From assembly GCF_039536325.1 (NCBI RefSeq), contig NZ_BAAAYO010000005.1, positions 248,001 to 312,000 of the forward strand: DNA of 64,000 nucleotides, written 5' to 3'. How positions within the stretch are numbered: the first letter of the stretch is position 1; each line of letters opens with the position of its first letter. This document shows, piece after piece, positions 1-8,781 of this stretch. The notes under the pieces were generated by a model. That model was not told the origin of the DNA. It was given only the letters and a program-made list of their open reading frames with translations, and did no database searches. This stretch comes from Paenibacillus_AB hodogayensis. Lineage in GTDB: Bacteria > Bacillota > Bacilli > Paenibacillales > NBRC-103111. The position numbers and the translations under genes are program-made.

Positions 1-1218
1 TGCTCCTTCTACCGGTACCCGAGCCGGGAGCTGAAGCTGATCGGCGTTACGGGGACGAATGGCAAGACGACGACCAGCATGCTGATCGAGCATATTTTGC
101 GCGACCGACAGTTCAACACCGGCTTAATGGGCACGATTAGCATGAAGATCGGCGACCGTTGGTTCGAAGCGGAGCGTACGACGCAGGAAGCGGCGGATTT
201 GCAGATGAACCTGCGCAACATGCGCGACGCCGGAGCCGAATTCGCCGTTATGGAAGTGTCCAGCCACGCGCTGGAGCTGGGCCGGGTGAAGGGCTGCCGG
301 TTCCGCACCGCCGTCTTTACGAACTTGACCCAGGATCATCTCGACTTTCACCATACGATGGACCGGTACAAGGCGGCGAAAGGGCTGCTGTTCTCACGGC
401 TCGGCAACGAATTCGCCGAGGACCCGGACGAAGCCGCCTTTGCAGTGCTCAATGCCGACGATGACGCTTCCGCAGACTACGCCAGGCTGACCGGCGCGCA
501 AGTGATCCGGTACGGTCTCGGGGCCGATGCCGATGTGCGGGCCGCCGATATACGGCTGTCTCCGCAAGGAACGCGGTTTACGGTCTCCGCCTTCGGCGAA
601 GAAGCCGAAGTGAACATGCAGCTGGTCGGCAAATTCAATATTTACAACGCACTCGCGGCGATTGCCGCGGTACGGGTCGAGCGCATTCCGCTCGCGGATA
701 TCGCGGACAGTCTAGGCAGGGTGAACGTCGTGCCCGGACGGATGGAAGCGGTGGGAGGCGCGGACGACTTCTTGGTCATTGTCGACTACGCGCATACGCC
801 GGACGGTCTGGAAAATGCGCTCAGCACGATCCGCGAGTTTTGCGCGGGACGGCTGATTACGGTGTTCGGCTGCGGCGGCGACCGCGACCGCTCCAAGCGG
901 CCGCTGATGGGAGCCATAGCGGCGCGCTACAGCGATTACTGTATCGTCACCTCCGATAACCCGAGGTCGGAGCGGCCGGAGGCGATTCTAGCCGAAATCG
1001 AGCCGGGCCTTGTCCGCCAGGGCATCGGCCCGGACCGCTACGAGCTCGTCGCGGATAGGCGCGAGGCGATCCATAAAGCAGTTGAAATGGCAAGCCCTGA
1101 CGATGTAATATTAATTGCGGGAAAAGGGCATGAACCAATCCAAATCGTGGGCGGCGTCCAGTTTCATTTTGACGACCGACTTGTCGCCCAGGAAGCGCTA
1201 AGGGGTAGATCGAAGTGA
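1..1218 (+). CDS. murE: UDP-N-acetylmuramyl-tripeptide synthetase MurE, 5'-truncated by window edge
   Basis: Cytoplasmic ATP-dependent ligase adding the third stem-peptide residue to UDP-MurNAc-L-Ala-D-Glu. The reading frame is open from base 1, so the N-terminal part lies outside the window; the P-loop GVTGTNGKTT is encoded at about 46-75. The DNPR motif (in TSDNPRSE, about 949-972) is the family signature for meso-diaminopimelate rather than lysine, which fits the dapH/dapL genes further along. The C-terminus carries the usual GKGHE block. The stop overlaps the GTG start of murF (GTGA), implying translational coupling within the dcw operon. Confidence 0.97.
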   Translation, partial: CSFYRYPSRELKLIGVTGTNGKTTTSMLIEHILRDRQFNTGLMGTISMKIGDRWFEAERTTQEAADLQMNLRNMRDAGAEFAVMEVSSHALELGRVKGCRFRTAVFTNLTQDHLDFHHTMDRYKAAKGLLFSRLGNEFAEDPDEAAFAVLNADDDASADYARLTGAQVIRYGLGADADVRAADIRLSPQGTRFTVSAFGEEAEVNMQLVGKFNIYNALAAIAAVRVERIPLADIADSLGRVNVVPGRMEAVGGADDFLVIVDYAHTPDGLENALSTIREFCAGRLITVFGCGGDRDRSKRPLMGAIAARYSDYCIVTSDNPRSERPEAILAEIEPGLVRQGIGPDRYELVADRREAIHKAVEMASPDDVILIAGKGHEPIQIVGGVQFHFDDRLVAQEALRGRSK

Positions 1219-2606
1219 TCAAGCGCACGTTAGGCGAAATCGCCGTCATGGTTAACGGAACAAGGCACGGAGGCGAGGACTCGCTCCCCGTCACTGGCGT
1301 ATCCAAGGATACGCGGACGATCGGACCGGGCAATCTGTACGTGCCGCTGATCGGCGCACGGTTCGACGGCCACGAGTACGCGGCCGAGGCGATCGCGCGC
1401 GGAGCGAGCGCCGCATTGTGGCAAAGCGACCGCGGCGAGCCGCCGGCAGGCGTTCCCGTCATCGTCGTGGACGACAGTCTGGCCGCCATGCAGAGGTTGG
1501 CGTCGCGCTACCGCGAGCAGCTTCCGGTGCGGATCGTGGGCATTACCGGCAGCAACGGTAAGACGACGACGAAGGATATGATCGCGGCCGTGCTGGCCGT
1601 GCGATATAAGGTCCACAAGACCGAGGGCAACCTGAACGGAGATATCGGATTGCCGTTGATGATTTTGCAAATGGACGAGAGCACCGAGCTGGCCGTGCTG
1701 GAGATGGGCATGCGCGGCTTCGGGGAAATCGAGCTGCTGGCGCAGATCGCCCGTCCCGAAGCGGCCGTCATCACGATGATCGGCGAAGCTCATCTGGAGC
1801 GGCTCGGTTCCAGAGAAGGAATCGCTCGCGCCAAGCTGGAACTGCTAGGCGGCTTGCGCGAGAACGGTCTGTTCGCCTACAACGGAGATGAGCCGCTGCT
1901 CGAAACGCTTCTTCCGTCGACTGTTAAGCCTCGCGCCTTCGCGCGCGTCCGCTTCGGAACGGGGGCGGACAACGACCTGCGGGCCGAAGAGATCGTCATG
2001 GAGCAGGACGGGACGCGGTTTACGGTGAGCAGCGAGGCCGGCAGCGAATTCCGCATCCCGCTGCTCGGCCGCCACAATGCGGTGAACGCCCTTGCGGCGA
2101 TCGCCATCGGGAGGCATTTCGGCTTGAGCGACGCCGATATCGCCTCCGGGCTGGAGCGGATGCAGCCGACAGGCATGCGGATCGAACGGCTGAAGGGCGT
2201 GTCCGGACTGACGATTCTGAACGATGCGTACAACGCCAGCCCGGCCTCGACGCTTGCCTCTCTCGAGCTGCTGAAGGAGCTGACCGGCTACAGCCGCAAA
2301 ATCGTCGTGCTCGGGGATATGCTGGAGCTCGGGGAGCGGGAGGAGCAGTTTCACCGCGAGGTCGGCTCGACGCTGACGCCCGAAGGGGCCGATTACGTCT
2401 GCACATTCGGGCCGCTGTCGAAGCATACCGCCGCCGCCGCCGGGGTTTCGTTCCCGGAAGGGCGCGTCCGCTCGTTCGACAGCAAGGAGGATCTGGCCCG
2501 GCATATCGCCGGCTTCGCCTCCGGCGACGATGTCGTGCTCGTCAAAGGCTCGAGGGGCATGCAACTTGAGGAAGTCGTCCGGCAGCTTGCCGAAGCGCCG
2601 CTGTAG
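1215..2606 (+). CDS. murF: UDP-MurNAc-tripeptide:D-Ala-D-Ala ligase MurF
   Basis: Adds D-alanyl-D-alanine to UDP-MurNAc-tripeptide, the last cytoplasmic step of peptidoglycan monomer assembly. 463 residues, normal for MurF. The N-terminal domain is followed by the ATP site GITGSNGKTTTKD (about residues 110-122), a central domain with EMGMRGFGEIELL, and a C-terminal Mur ligase domain with NDAYNASPAS. GTG start at 1215 overlaps the murE stop by four bases. In B. subtilis murF lies outside the dcw cluster; here it sits between murE and mraY. Confidence 0.97.
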   Translation: MIKRTLGEIAVMVNGTRHGGEDSLPVTGVSKDTRTIGPGNLYVPLIGARFDGHEYAAEAIARGASAALWQSDRGEPPAGVPVIVVDDSLAAMQRLASRYREQLPVRIVGITGSNGKTTTKDMIAAVLAVRYKVHKTEGNLNGDIGLPLMILQMDESTELAVLEMGMRGFGEIELLAQIARPEAAVITMIGEAHLERLGSREGIARAKLELLGGLRENGLFAYNGDEPLLETLLPSTVKPRAFARVRFGTGADNDLRAEEIVMEQDGTRFTVSSEAGSEFRIPLLGRHNAVNALAAIAIGRHFGLSDADIASGLERMQPTGMRIERLKGVSGLTILNDAYNASPASTLASLELLKELTGYSRKIVVLGDMLELGEREEQFHREVGSTLTPEGADYVCTFGPLSKHTAAAAGVSFPEGRVRSFDSKEDLARHIAGFASGDDVVLVKGSRGMQLEEVVRQLAEAPL

Positions 2607-2702
2607 AAGCGTCTTTGCCGTAGCGCCAGTCCGACGAACGGTCACGCTGCGGCAACCGGCGCAAACGGTTCAGAGTAGAAAGGAGGGGGAACGAACACCG
2701 TC

Positions 2703-3659
2703 ATGATGATGAAAGAAATATGGTTTACGATGGGAGCCGCCTTCCTGCTTGCGATTATATTGGGGCCGATCTGCATCCCGATACTGCGGCGTCTCAAGTT
2801 CGGCCAACAAATCCGCACCGACGGTCCGCAAGGGCATCTCAAAAAAGCGGGTACCCCCACGATGGGCGGCACGATCATTTTGCTTGCCTTGTCGATCGCC
2901 TTTTTGCGGTTTTCCGACAGTACCGCCGACAGCGTCATTCTGCTGATCGCTACGCTCGGTTACGGATTGGTCGGTTTTCTGGACGATTATATTAAAATTT
3001 TGTTCAAACGCTCGCTCGGTCTGACCGCCCGGCAAAAGCTGATTGGCCAGCTGCTTGTCTCCGGCATTGTCTGCTTCCTGCTTTACCGGAGCGGACATAC
3101 GACGGGCCTGACGATTCCGTTCACCGACTATTCGCTGGAAATCGGCTGGTGGTTGTACGTGCCGTTCGTCGTCATCATGATGCTCGGCATGTCCAACGCG
3201 GTCAATTTCACCGACGGTCTGGACGGTTTGCTCGCCGGTACGAGCGCCATCGCCTTTGGCGCCTACACGATTATCGCGATGGTGCATTCGGAGATGGAGA
3301 CGGCGATATTCTCCGCTGCAATGGTCGGCGCGGTGCTCGGTTTTCTCGTATTCAACGCCCATCCGGCGAAAGTGTTCATGGGCGACACCGGGTCGCTCGG
3401 CATCGGCGGCGGTCTCGCGGCCGCGGCGATTTTGACCAAGTCGGAGCTCCTTATTCTGATCGTGGGCGCCGTATTCGTTATCGAATTGCTGTCCGTCGTC
3501 ATTCAGGTCGTCTCGTTCAAGACGCGCGGCAAACGCGTCTTCAAAATGAGTCCGATCCATCATCACTACGAGCTCGTCGGCTGGTCGGAATGGCGGATCG
3601 TCGTTACGTTCTGGTTTGCCGGTCTCGTCTGCGCAGGCTTGGCGTTGTTCAATTTGTAA
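2703..3659 (+). CDS. mraY: Phospho-N-acetylmuramoyl-pentapeptide transferase MraY
   Basis: Integral membrane enzyme that moves phospho-MurNAc-pentapeptide onto undecaprenyl phosphate, forming lipid I. 318 residues, about ten hydrophobic segments. Visible family motifs are GFLDDYIKI, NAVNFTDGLDGL, VFMGDTGSLGIGG and the HHHYE loop near the C-terminus. Three consecutive ATG codons begin at 2703; the AAAGGAGG ribosome site (2679-2686) is rather far from the first one, so the exact start may shift by one or two codons. Confidence 0.97.
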   Translation: MMMKEIWFTMGAAFLLAIILGPICIPILRRLKFGQQIRTDGPQGHLKKAGTPTMGGTIILLALSIAFLRFSDSTADSVILLIATLGYGLVGFLDDYIKILFKRSLGLTARQKLIGQLLVSGIVCFLLYRSGHTTGLTIPFTDYSLEIGWWLYVPFVVIMMLGMSNAVNFTDGLDGLLAGTSAIAFGAYTIIAMVHSEMETAIFSAAMVGAVLGFLVFNAHPAKVFMGDTGSLGIGGGLAAAAILTKSELLILIVGAVFVIELLSVVIQVVSFKTRGKRVFKMSPIHHHYELVGWSEWRIVVTFWFAGLVCAGLALFNL

Positions 3660-3683
3660 ACATAAAGGTGGGAGTGCTTGCTC

Positions 3684-5108
3684 ATGAATCATCCAGAAAC
3701 CTACCGGGGCCGGGAAGTCGTTATCCTGGGCCTGGCAAGAAGCGGGGTGGCGGTAGCGAAGCTGTTTCACGGTCACGGCGCGGCCGTGACCGTCAACGAT
3801 AAGAAGGAACGTTCCTTATGCCCTGAGGCCGGCGAGTTGGAGGCCCTGGGTATTTCTGTTGTTTGCGGCAGCCATCCGGATACGCTCATTCATCCGGGAG
3901 TGGCGCTCGTGGTGAAAAACCCCGGCATTCCGTATACGATTCCCCCGGTGCAAGACGCGCTGCGGCTAGGCATCGAAATCGTGACGGAGGTCGAGGTCGC
4001 CGGGTACATCTGCAAAGCGCCGATCATCGGCATTACCGGCAGCAACGGCAAGACCACGACGACGACATGGGTCGGACGCATGCTGGACGAGGCCGAGCTG
4101 TACCCGATCATTGCCGGCAATATCGGACGCGCGCTGTGCGAGGCCGCAGTCGAAGCGACGGAAGCCAACCGGATGGTTGTGGAGCTGAGCAGCTTTCAAT
4201 TGAAAGGAACGTCCGGCTTTCGCCCGGCGATTGCTTGTCTCTTGAATATATGCGAGACGCATCTCGATTATCACGGCACAATGGAAGACTATGCGGAATC
4301 GAAGGCGAAGCTGTTTGCCAATCAAGGTCCCGGGGACATCGCCGTGCTGAACTGGGACGATGCTTTCTGCCGGTCACTCGCTCCGGGAATCAAAGCCCGC
4401 CTCGTTCTGTTCTCGATGAAGGAACGGCTTCCCGCAGGAGTCATGCTGGAGCCGCCGCTGGCTTCTGAGGATGAAGCGCTGACCGACGAGCACCGGATTG
4501 TGTACCGGGACGGCTCCGGGCGAGAGACGTTCGTCATCGAGGCGAATCAGCTTGGCATTCCGGGCAAGCACAATGCGGCGAACGCATTGGCCGCCGTAGC
4601 GATAGCCTTGTCCGCAGGAGCGGATCTCGAAGCGATCGTCAGGGCGCTGCGCGATTTCCGCGGAGTCGAGCATCGTCTGGAGCACGTGCTGGACCGCGAC
4701 GGGGTCGTTTTTTACAACAATTCGAAAGCGACGAATTCGTTGGCCACGATTACCGCGCTCCGCTCGTTCGAGCGCCCGGTCGTGCTGATCGCGGGGGGGC
4801 AGGACCGCAAATCGGAGTTCGCCGATCTGCTGCCCTACCTGCGGCGCAACGTCAAGGCGGTCGTCTCGCTCGGCGAAACGCGGCACCAGTTCGCGGCGCT
4901 GGCGGGTCAGGCGGGGATTAGCGCGGTGAAAACGGTCGATACTGGGAACAGCGCAGCCGATACGCTCGATGCCGCCGTCCGGGCGGCCAACGCCTTCGCC
5001 GAAGCGGGCGATGTCGTGCTGCTCTCGCCGGCCTGCGCCAGTTGGGATATGTTCGAATCGTACGAGATTCGGGGACGCATGTTTAAAGAGTCGGTGCATA
5101 AATTGTAA
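3684..5108 (+). CDS. murD: UDP-N-acetylmuramoyl-L-alanine--D-glutamate ligase MurD
   Basis: Adds D-glutamate to UDP-MurNAc-L-Ala. About 474 residues with N-terminal Rossmann-like domain (VVILGLARSGVA), ATP loop GITGSNGKTTTTT near residue 115, and the C-terminal ligase domain ending in SPACASWDMFESYE, a MurD hallmark. An in-frame TTG at 3678 exists, but the Shine-Dalgarno AAAGGTGGGAG (3664-3674) is only 3 bases from it and 9 from ATG 3684, so the ATG is preferred. Confidence 0.96.
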   Translation: MNHPETYRGREVVILGLARSGVAVAKLFHGHGAAVTVNDKKERSLCPEAGELEALGISVVCGSHPDTLIHPGVALVVKNPGIPYTIPPVQDALRLGIEIVTEVEVAGYICKAPIIGITGSNGKTTTTTWVGRMLDEAELYPIIAGNIGRALCEAAVEATEANRMVVELSSFQLKGTSGFRPAIACLLNICETHLDYHGTMEDYAESKAKLFANQGPGDIAVLNWDDAFCRSLAPGIKARLVLFSMKERLPAGVMLEPPLASEDEALTDEHRIVYRDGSGRETFVIEANQLGIPGKHNAANALAAVAIALSAGADLEAIVRALRDFRGVEHRLEHVLDRDGVVFYNNSKATNSLATITALRSFERPVVLIAGGQDRKSEFADLLPYLRRNVKAVVSLGETRHQFAALAGQAGISAVKTVDTGNSAADTLDAAVRAANAFAEAGDVVLLSPACASWDMFESYEIRGRMFKESVHKL

Positions 5109-5112
5109 CAGA

Positions 5113-5325
5113 GGCTTGTTTACATCGACCGAACGCCAAAGCGAAGCGAGGAAGGTTTGCCGGCAGGTGCCCGATTGCAAAAGGGCGGCGCGGCGGCCAT
5201 CGGGAGCGGCAGAGGAGGCAGTCGCTGCAAACAAGCCCAAGAGTGGGAAAACCGCGGAAGCCGCATAAACGCTTCCGGTTGCCGGAGCGCCCGCCGGGAG
5301 GCATCGAACGAAGGACAACCTCCCG
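5113..5325 (+). other. Non-coding interval with nested inverted repeats between murD and spoVE
   Basis: The 259-base gap between murD and spoVE holds no convincing gene but several paired segments: GGCTTGTTT (5113-5121) with AAACAAGCC (5229-5237), plus CGAC/GTCG just inside; CGGAAGC (5255-5261) with GCTTCCG (5271-5277); CGGGAGG (5295-5301) with CCTCCCG (5319-5325). None is followed by a T-run, so they do not look like intrinsic terminators. They could fold a structured leader for spoVE or an RNA-processing site. No known riboswitch motif was recognised. Confidence 0.4.
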
Positions 5326-5367
5326 CCATGCGTTCCGCGGTCTCCCGTCTATGGAGGTTATGCGGCG

Positions 5368-6465
5368 ATGTCGAAGATGCGTTCGTTCCCCGATCTGTGG
5401 ATGTTGATATCCACGCTGCTTATTTTGACGATCGGCGTTGTGATGGTATACAGCGCCAGCGCGGTTCTCGCTTTTCACGATTACGGCGATTACTTTTTTT
5501 ATTTGAAACGCCAGCTTATATTTGCGGTGCTGGGCGTAGCGGCGATGTTCGTTACGATGAACGTCGATTATTGGGTTTGGAAAAAATACGCCAAGGTCGC
5601 GCTGCTCGTCTGCTTCGCCCTGCTCGTCATCGTGCTCATTCCGGGCATCGGCGTCGTCCGCGGCGGGGCCAGAAGCTGGCTCGGCATCGGCTCGTTCGGC
5701 ATTCAGCCGTCGGAATTCATGAAGCTCGGCATGATCGTGTTTCTGGCCAAGATGCTGAGCGAGGAGCAGTCGAAAATTACGCAGTTTACCCGCGGCCTGA
5801 TGCCGCCTTTGGGCTTGATGGGGCTGGCGTTCGGCATGATCATGCTGCAGCCTGACCTGGGAACCGGGGCCGTGCTTGTCGGGGCCTCGCTGCTGATCAT
5901 TTATACGGCGGGGGCGAGAATCTCTCATCTGTCCTATCTGGGACTCGTCGGCTTGGCCGGCTTTGTCGGCCTGATCGCTGCTGCGCCTTACCGGCTCCAG
6001 CGGATCACCGCCTTCCTCGATCCGTGGAAAGACCCGCTCGGAGCGGGCTACCAATCGATTCAATCGCTGTATGCGATCGGTCCGGGCGGACTGGCCGGCC
6101 TCGGGCTCGGGATGAGCCGGCAAAAGTACAGCTATTTGCCGGAACCGCAAACCGACTTTATTTTTTCGATTATCGCCGAGGAACTGGGCTTTATCGGCGG
6201 CGCCACGATTTTGCTGCTGTTCGGCCTGCTCGTCTGGCGAGGGATGCGGACGGCGATAACGGCACCCGACACGTTCGGCAGCTTGCTTGCCGTCGGCATT
6301 GTCGGCATGATCGCCGTGCAGGTCGTCATTAATATCGGCGTCGTCATCGGCATGTTCCCGGTTACCGGCATTACGCTTCCGCTGATCAGCGCGGGCGGCT
6401 CTTCCTTGACGCTGATGCTGACCGCTATCGGCGTGCTATTGAATATTTCCCGCTATGCGAGGTGA
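5368..6465 (+). CDS. spoVE: SEDS-family peptidoglycan polymerase SpoVE/FtsW
   Basis: Membrane glycosyltransferase polymerising lipid II at the septum or spore cortex, normally with a class B PBP. 365 residues with about ten hydrophobic helices. SEDS signatures visible: FLDPWKDPLGAGYQSIQSL and TGITLPLISAGGSSL near the C-terminus. Position between murD and murG is that of spoVE in B. subtilis, but no second ftsW is visible here, so this copy could serve vegetative division, sporulation or both. The stop overlaps murG (GTGA). Confidence 0.93.
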   Translation: MSKMRSFPDLWMLISTLLILTIGVVMVYSASAVLAFHDYGDYFFYLKRQLIFAVLGVAAMFVTMNVDYWVWKKYAKVALLVCFALLVIVLIPGIGVVRGGARSWLGIGSFGIQPSEFMKLGMIVFLAKMLSEEQSKITQFTRGLMPPLGLMGLAFGMIMLQPDLGTGAVLVGASLLIIYTAGARISHLSYLGLVGLAGFVGLIAAAPYRLQRITAFLDPWKDPLGAGYQSIQSLYAIGPGGLAGLGLGMSRQKYSYLPEPQTDFIFSIIAEELGFIGGATILLLFGLLVWRGMRTAITAPDTFGSLLAVGIVGMIAVQVVINIGVVIGMFPVTGITLPLISAGGSSLTLMLTAIGVLLNISRYAR

Positions 6466-7535
6466 CCGACTTGAAATCGATCGTTTTCACCGGGGGCGGC
6501 TCGGCGGGGCACGTGACCCCGAATCTGGCGCTCATCGCCAGACTGAAGGAGCAAGGCTGGAGCGTCGATTATATCGGCTCGGCCGACGGTATCGAAAAAT
6601 CGATTATCGAAGAAACGGGCATCCGCTTCCACCCGATATCGTCCGGCAAGCTGAGGCGCTATTTCGACCTCAAAAATATAAAAGACCCGTTCAAAGTATT
6701 AAAGGGCGTCGCCGACGCCTACCGGGTCATACGCAAGCTGAAGCCGAATGCCGTCTTCTCCAAAGGCGGCTTCGTGTCCGTTCCGGTCGTCGTGGCCGGC
6801 TGGATGAACCGGGTTCCCGTCATTATCCACGAATCGGATATGACGCCCGGACTGGCCAACAAGCTGTCCGTTCCGTTCGCGGCGCGGGTATGCGTTACTT
6901 TTCCCGAAACGGCCCGTCATTTGCGCGGCGGCAAGGCGGAATACACCGGACTGCCGATCCGCGACGAAATGCTTCGGGGCAATCCGGCCAAAGGGCGCGA
7001 TATATGCAACTTTCACAAGCAAAAGCCGGTCCTGTTCGTCATGGGCGGCAGTCTCGGCTCGCGAGTTATCAATGAAGCGGTGCGCGGCGGCCTGGAGCGG
7101 CTGCTCGAGCGTTTTCAAGTCGTGCATCTTTGCGGCAAAGGCAATCTCGACCCGGCATTGACGCGCGTACGCGGCTACCGGCAGTTCGAATACGTATCGG
7201 GCGAGCTGCCCGATCTGCTGGCCATGGCCGACGTCGTCGTCTCGCGATCCGGCTCCACCTCGATATTCGAGTTTTTGTCGCTCAAGAAGCCGATGCTGCT
7301 CGTTCCGCTCACCCGCAACGCTTCGCGCGGCGATCAGATCCTGAACGCGGAGTCGTTCCGAGCGCAAGGCTACAGCGAAGTGATGGAAGAGGAGAGCATG
7401 AATGCGGAGACGCTCGCCGAAGCGCTCTTCCAGCTGTATGCAGACCGCGACGTTTACGTGGAGCGGATGAGCCGGCATTCCAACCAGGACAGCATCGCAT
7501 CCATCATTCGGTTGATCGAAGCGACGGCCCGCTGA
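6462..7535 (+). CDS. murG: UDP-GlcNAc:lipid I N-acetylglucosaminyltransferase MurG
   Basis: Peripheral membrane GT28 enzyme converting lipid I to lipid II. 357 residues. The N-terminal glycine-rich loop GGGSAGHVTPN is at residues about 10-20, MGGSLGSR starts the second Rossmann domain near 190, and the acceptor/donor cleft motif SRSGSTSIFEFL is near 263. GTG start at 6462 overlaps the spoVE stop; a TTG three codons later is the alternative. Confidence 0.96.
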   Translation: MTDLKSIVFTGGGSAGHVTPNLALIARLKEQGWSVDYIGSADGIEKSIIEETGIRFHPISSGKLRRYFDLKNIKDPFKVLKGVADAYRVIRKLKPNAVFSKGGFVSVPVVVAGWMNRVPVIIHESDMTPGLANKLSVPFAARVCVTFPETARHLRGGKAEYTGLPIRDEMLRGNPAKGRDICNFHKQKPVLFVMGGSLGSRVINEAVRGGLERLLERFQVVHLCGKGNLDPALTRVRGYRQFEYVSGELPDLLAMADVVVSRSGSTSIFEFLSLKKPMLLVPLTRNASRGDQILNAESFRAQGYSEVMEEESMNAETLAEALFQLYADRDVYVERMSRHSNQDSIASIIRLIEATAR

Positions 7536-7630
7536 CCGTACCGACGACGCCCGCCGCGTCTGTCGTCCGGCTCCGGGCCGTTCCTTCCGCTTATCCGCGC
7601 GCGTCTGCGGTTCTCCGTGCCCATGGGCGT

Positions 7631-7669
7631 TTGTCACACATCCCGACGGCCTACATACTATACAGTATA
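7631..7669 (+). promoter_or_regulatory. Candidate sigma-A promoter with a TATAC-a-GTATA palindrome, upstream of murB
   Basis: In the 288-base gap between murG and murB, TTGTCA (7631-7636) is followed after 18 bases by CATACT (7655-7660). This overlaps the palindrome TATACaGTATA (7659-7669). It is the only AT-rich stretch in the gap and could restart transcription for murB-murA. The match is moderate and the function inferred. Confidence 0.4.
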
Positions 7670-7823
7670 ACCGTGACAGTAACCGGGAGACCGCGGAAAG
7701 CACCGCGCGGAAAAAATGGCCGTTTTTTCTCAGGCGTGTTCGGACTTGATAACGCCCGCCGGCGTCTGCAGGCGCCTCGGGTCGTCGTCAAGTCCCCGAC
7801 TTTCGTGAAGGAGGTTTTCCCCT

Positions 7824-8729
7824 ATGCACCAGGTTATACAAGAATTGATTGCAGCCCGGGCGGGCAAGGTGCTGCTTGACGAACCGCTCGCCAATTACAC
7901 GACTTGGAAAATAGGGGGACCCGCAGACGTGCTCGTCATCCCTGACGGGACGGGCGAGCTTGCGGAAACGATGAGGGTTTTGCACCGTTTGGGTCAACCG
8001 TTTACGACGATCGGCCGAGGCTCGAATATGCTCGTGTCCGATAAAGGGGTGCGCGGCGTAACCGTGAAGCTCGGAAGAGGGCTCGATACGATCCGCTACG
8101 ACGGGGATGTCGTAGCGGCGGGCGGAGCGGTATCGCTGATTCCCTTATCCGTTCGGGCAAGCAAGCAAGGATTGACCGGGCTGGAGTTTGCCTCGGGCAT
8201 CCCCGGTACCGTAGGGGGAGCCGTCTACATGAACGCGGGGGCTCACGGTTCGGATATGTCACGTATTCTCAAAGAAGCCGAGATTGTGCTGGAAACCGGA
8301 GAAACGGTACGTTGGCAGCGTGAAGAGATGGAGTTTGCTTATCGGCATTCGGTGCTGCATACCCGTCCCGGTATCGTGACGGAAGCCGTGCTTCAACTGG
8401 AGCGCGGTGACCCAAAGGAAATCGCGGCGGTGATGGCGGCGTTCAAGGAGCGCCGGCTGCGCACGCAGCCGCTGCAGCTCGCTTGCGCGGGCAGCACGTT
8501 CCGCAACCCCGAGGGCCGCTTTGCGGCCAAGCTGATCGAGGACGCCGGCTTGAAGGGGTACCGGATCGGCGGCGCGGAGGTGTCCACACAGCACGCCAAC
8601 TTCATCATCAATACCGGAGGGGCGAAGGCGGAAGACGTTCTGAGGCTGATGAGCCATATGCAGCATTCGGTTCAGGAAGCGTTCGGCATCGAGCTGACGC
8701 CCGAAGTATTGATCGTAGGCGAACGATAA
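7824..8729 (+). CDS. murB: UDP-N-acetylenolpyruvoylglucosamine reductase MurB
   Basis: FAD/NADPH enzyme reducing the enolpyruvyl product of MurA to UDP-MurNAc. 301 residues, the short type II MurB. FAD-binding motifs YTTWKIGGPADVLV and GRGSNMLVSDKGVRG lie in the first 80 residues; the C-terminal substrate domain has AGSTFRNPEGRFAAKLIE with the catalytic serine region. Strong Shine-Dalgarno AAGGAGG precedes ATG 7824. It is followed directly by murA, so enzyme and substrate supplier are adjacent. Confidence 0.96.
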   Translation: MHQVIQELIAARAGKVLLDEPLANYTTWKIGGPADVLVIPDGTGELAETMRVLHRLGQPFTTIGRGSNMLVSDKGVRGVTVKLGRGLDTIRYDGDVVAAGGAVSLIPLSVRASKQGLTGLEFASGIPGTVGGAVYMNAGAHGSDMSRILKEAEIVLETGETVRWQREEMEFAYRHSVLHTRPGIVTEAVLQLERGDPKEIAAVMAAFKERRLRTQPLQLACAGSTFRNPEGRFAAKLIEDAGLKGYRIGGAEVSTQHANFIINTGGAKAEDVLRLMSHMQHSVQEAFGIELTPEVLIVGER

Positions 8730-8781
8730 AACCGGTTCCAACCGGTTCCCGCGGCACGCAGGCTTTCGGGAGGGTATTACA

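Noticed and set aside
5157..5855. Plus-strand frame overlapping the start of spoVE
   Set aside because: Arg-rich translation without motifs, mostly within spoVE in another frame.
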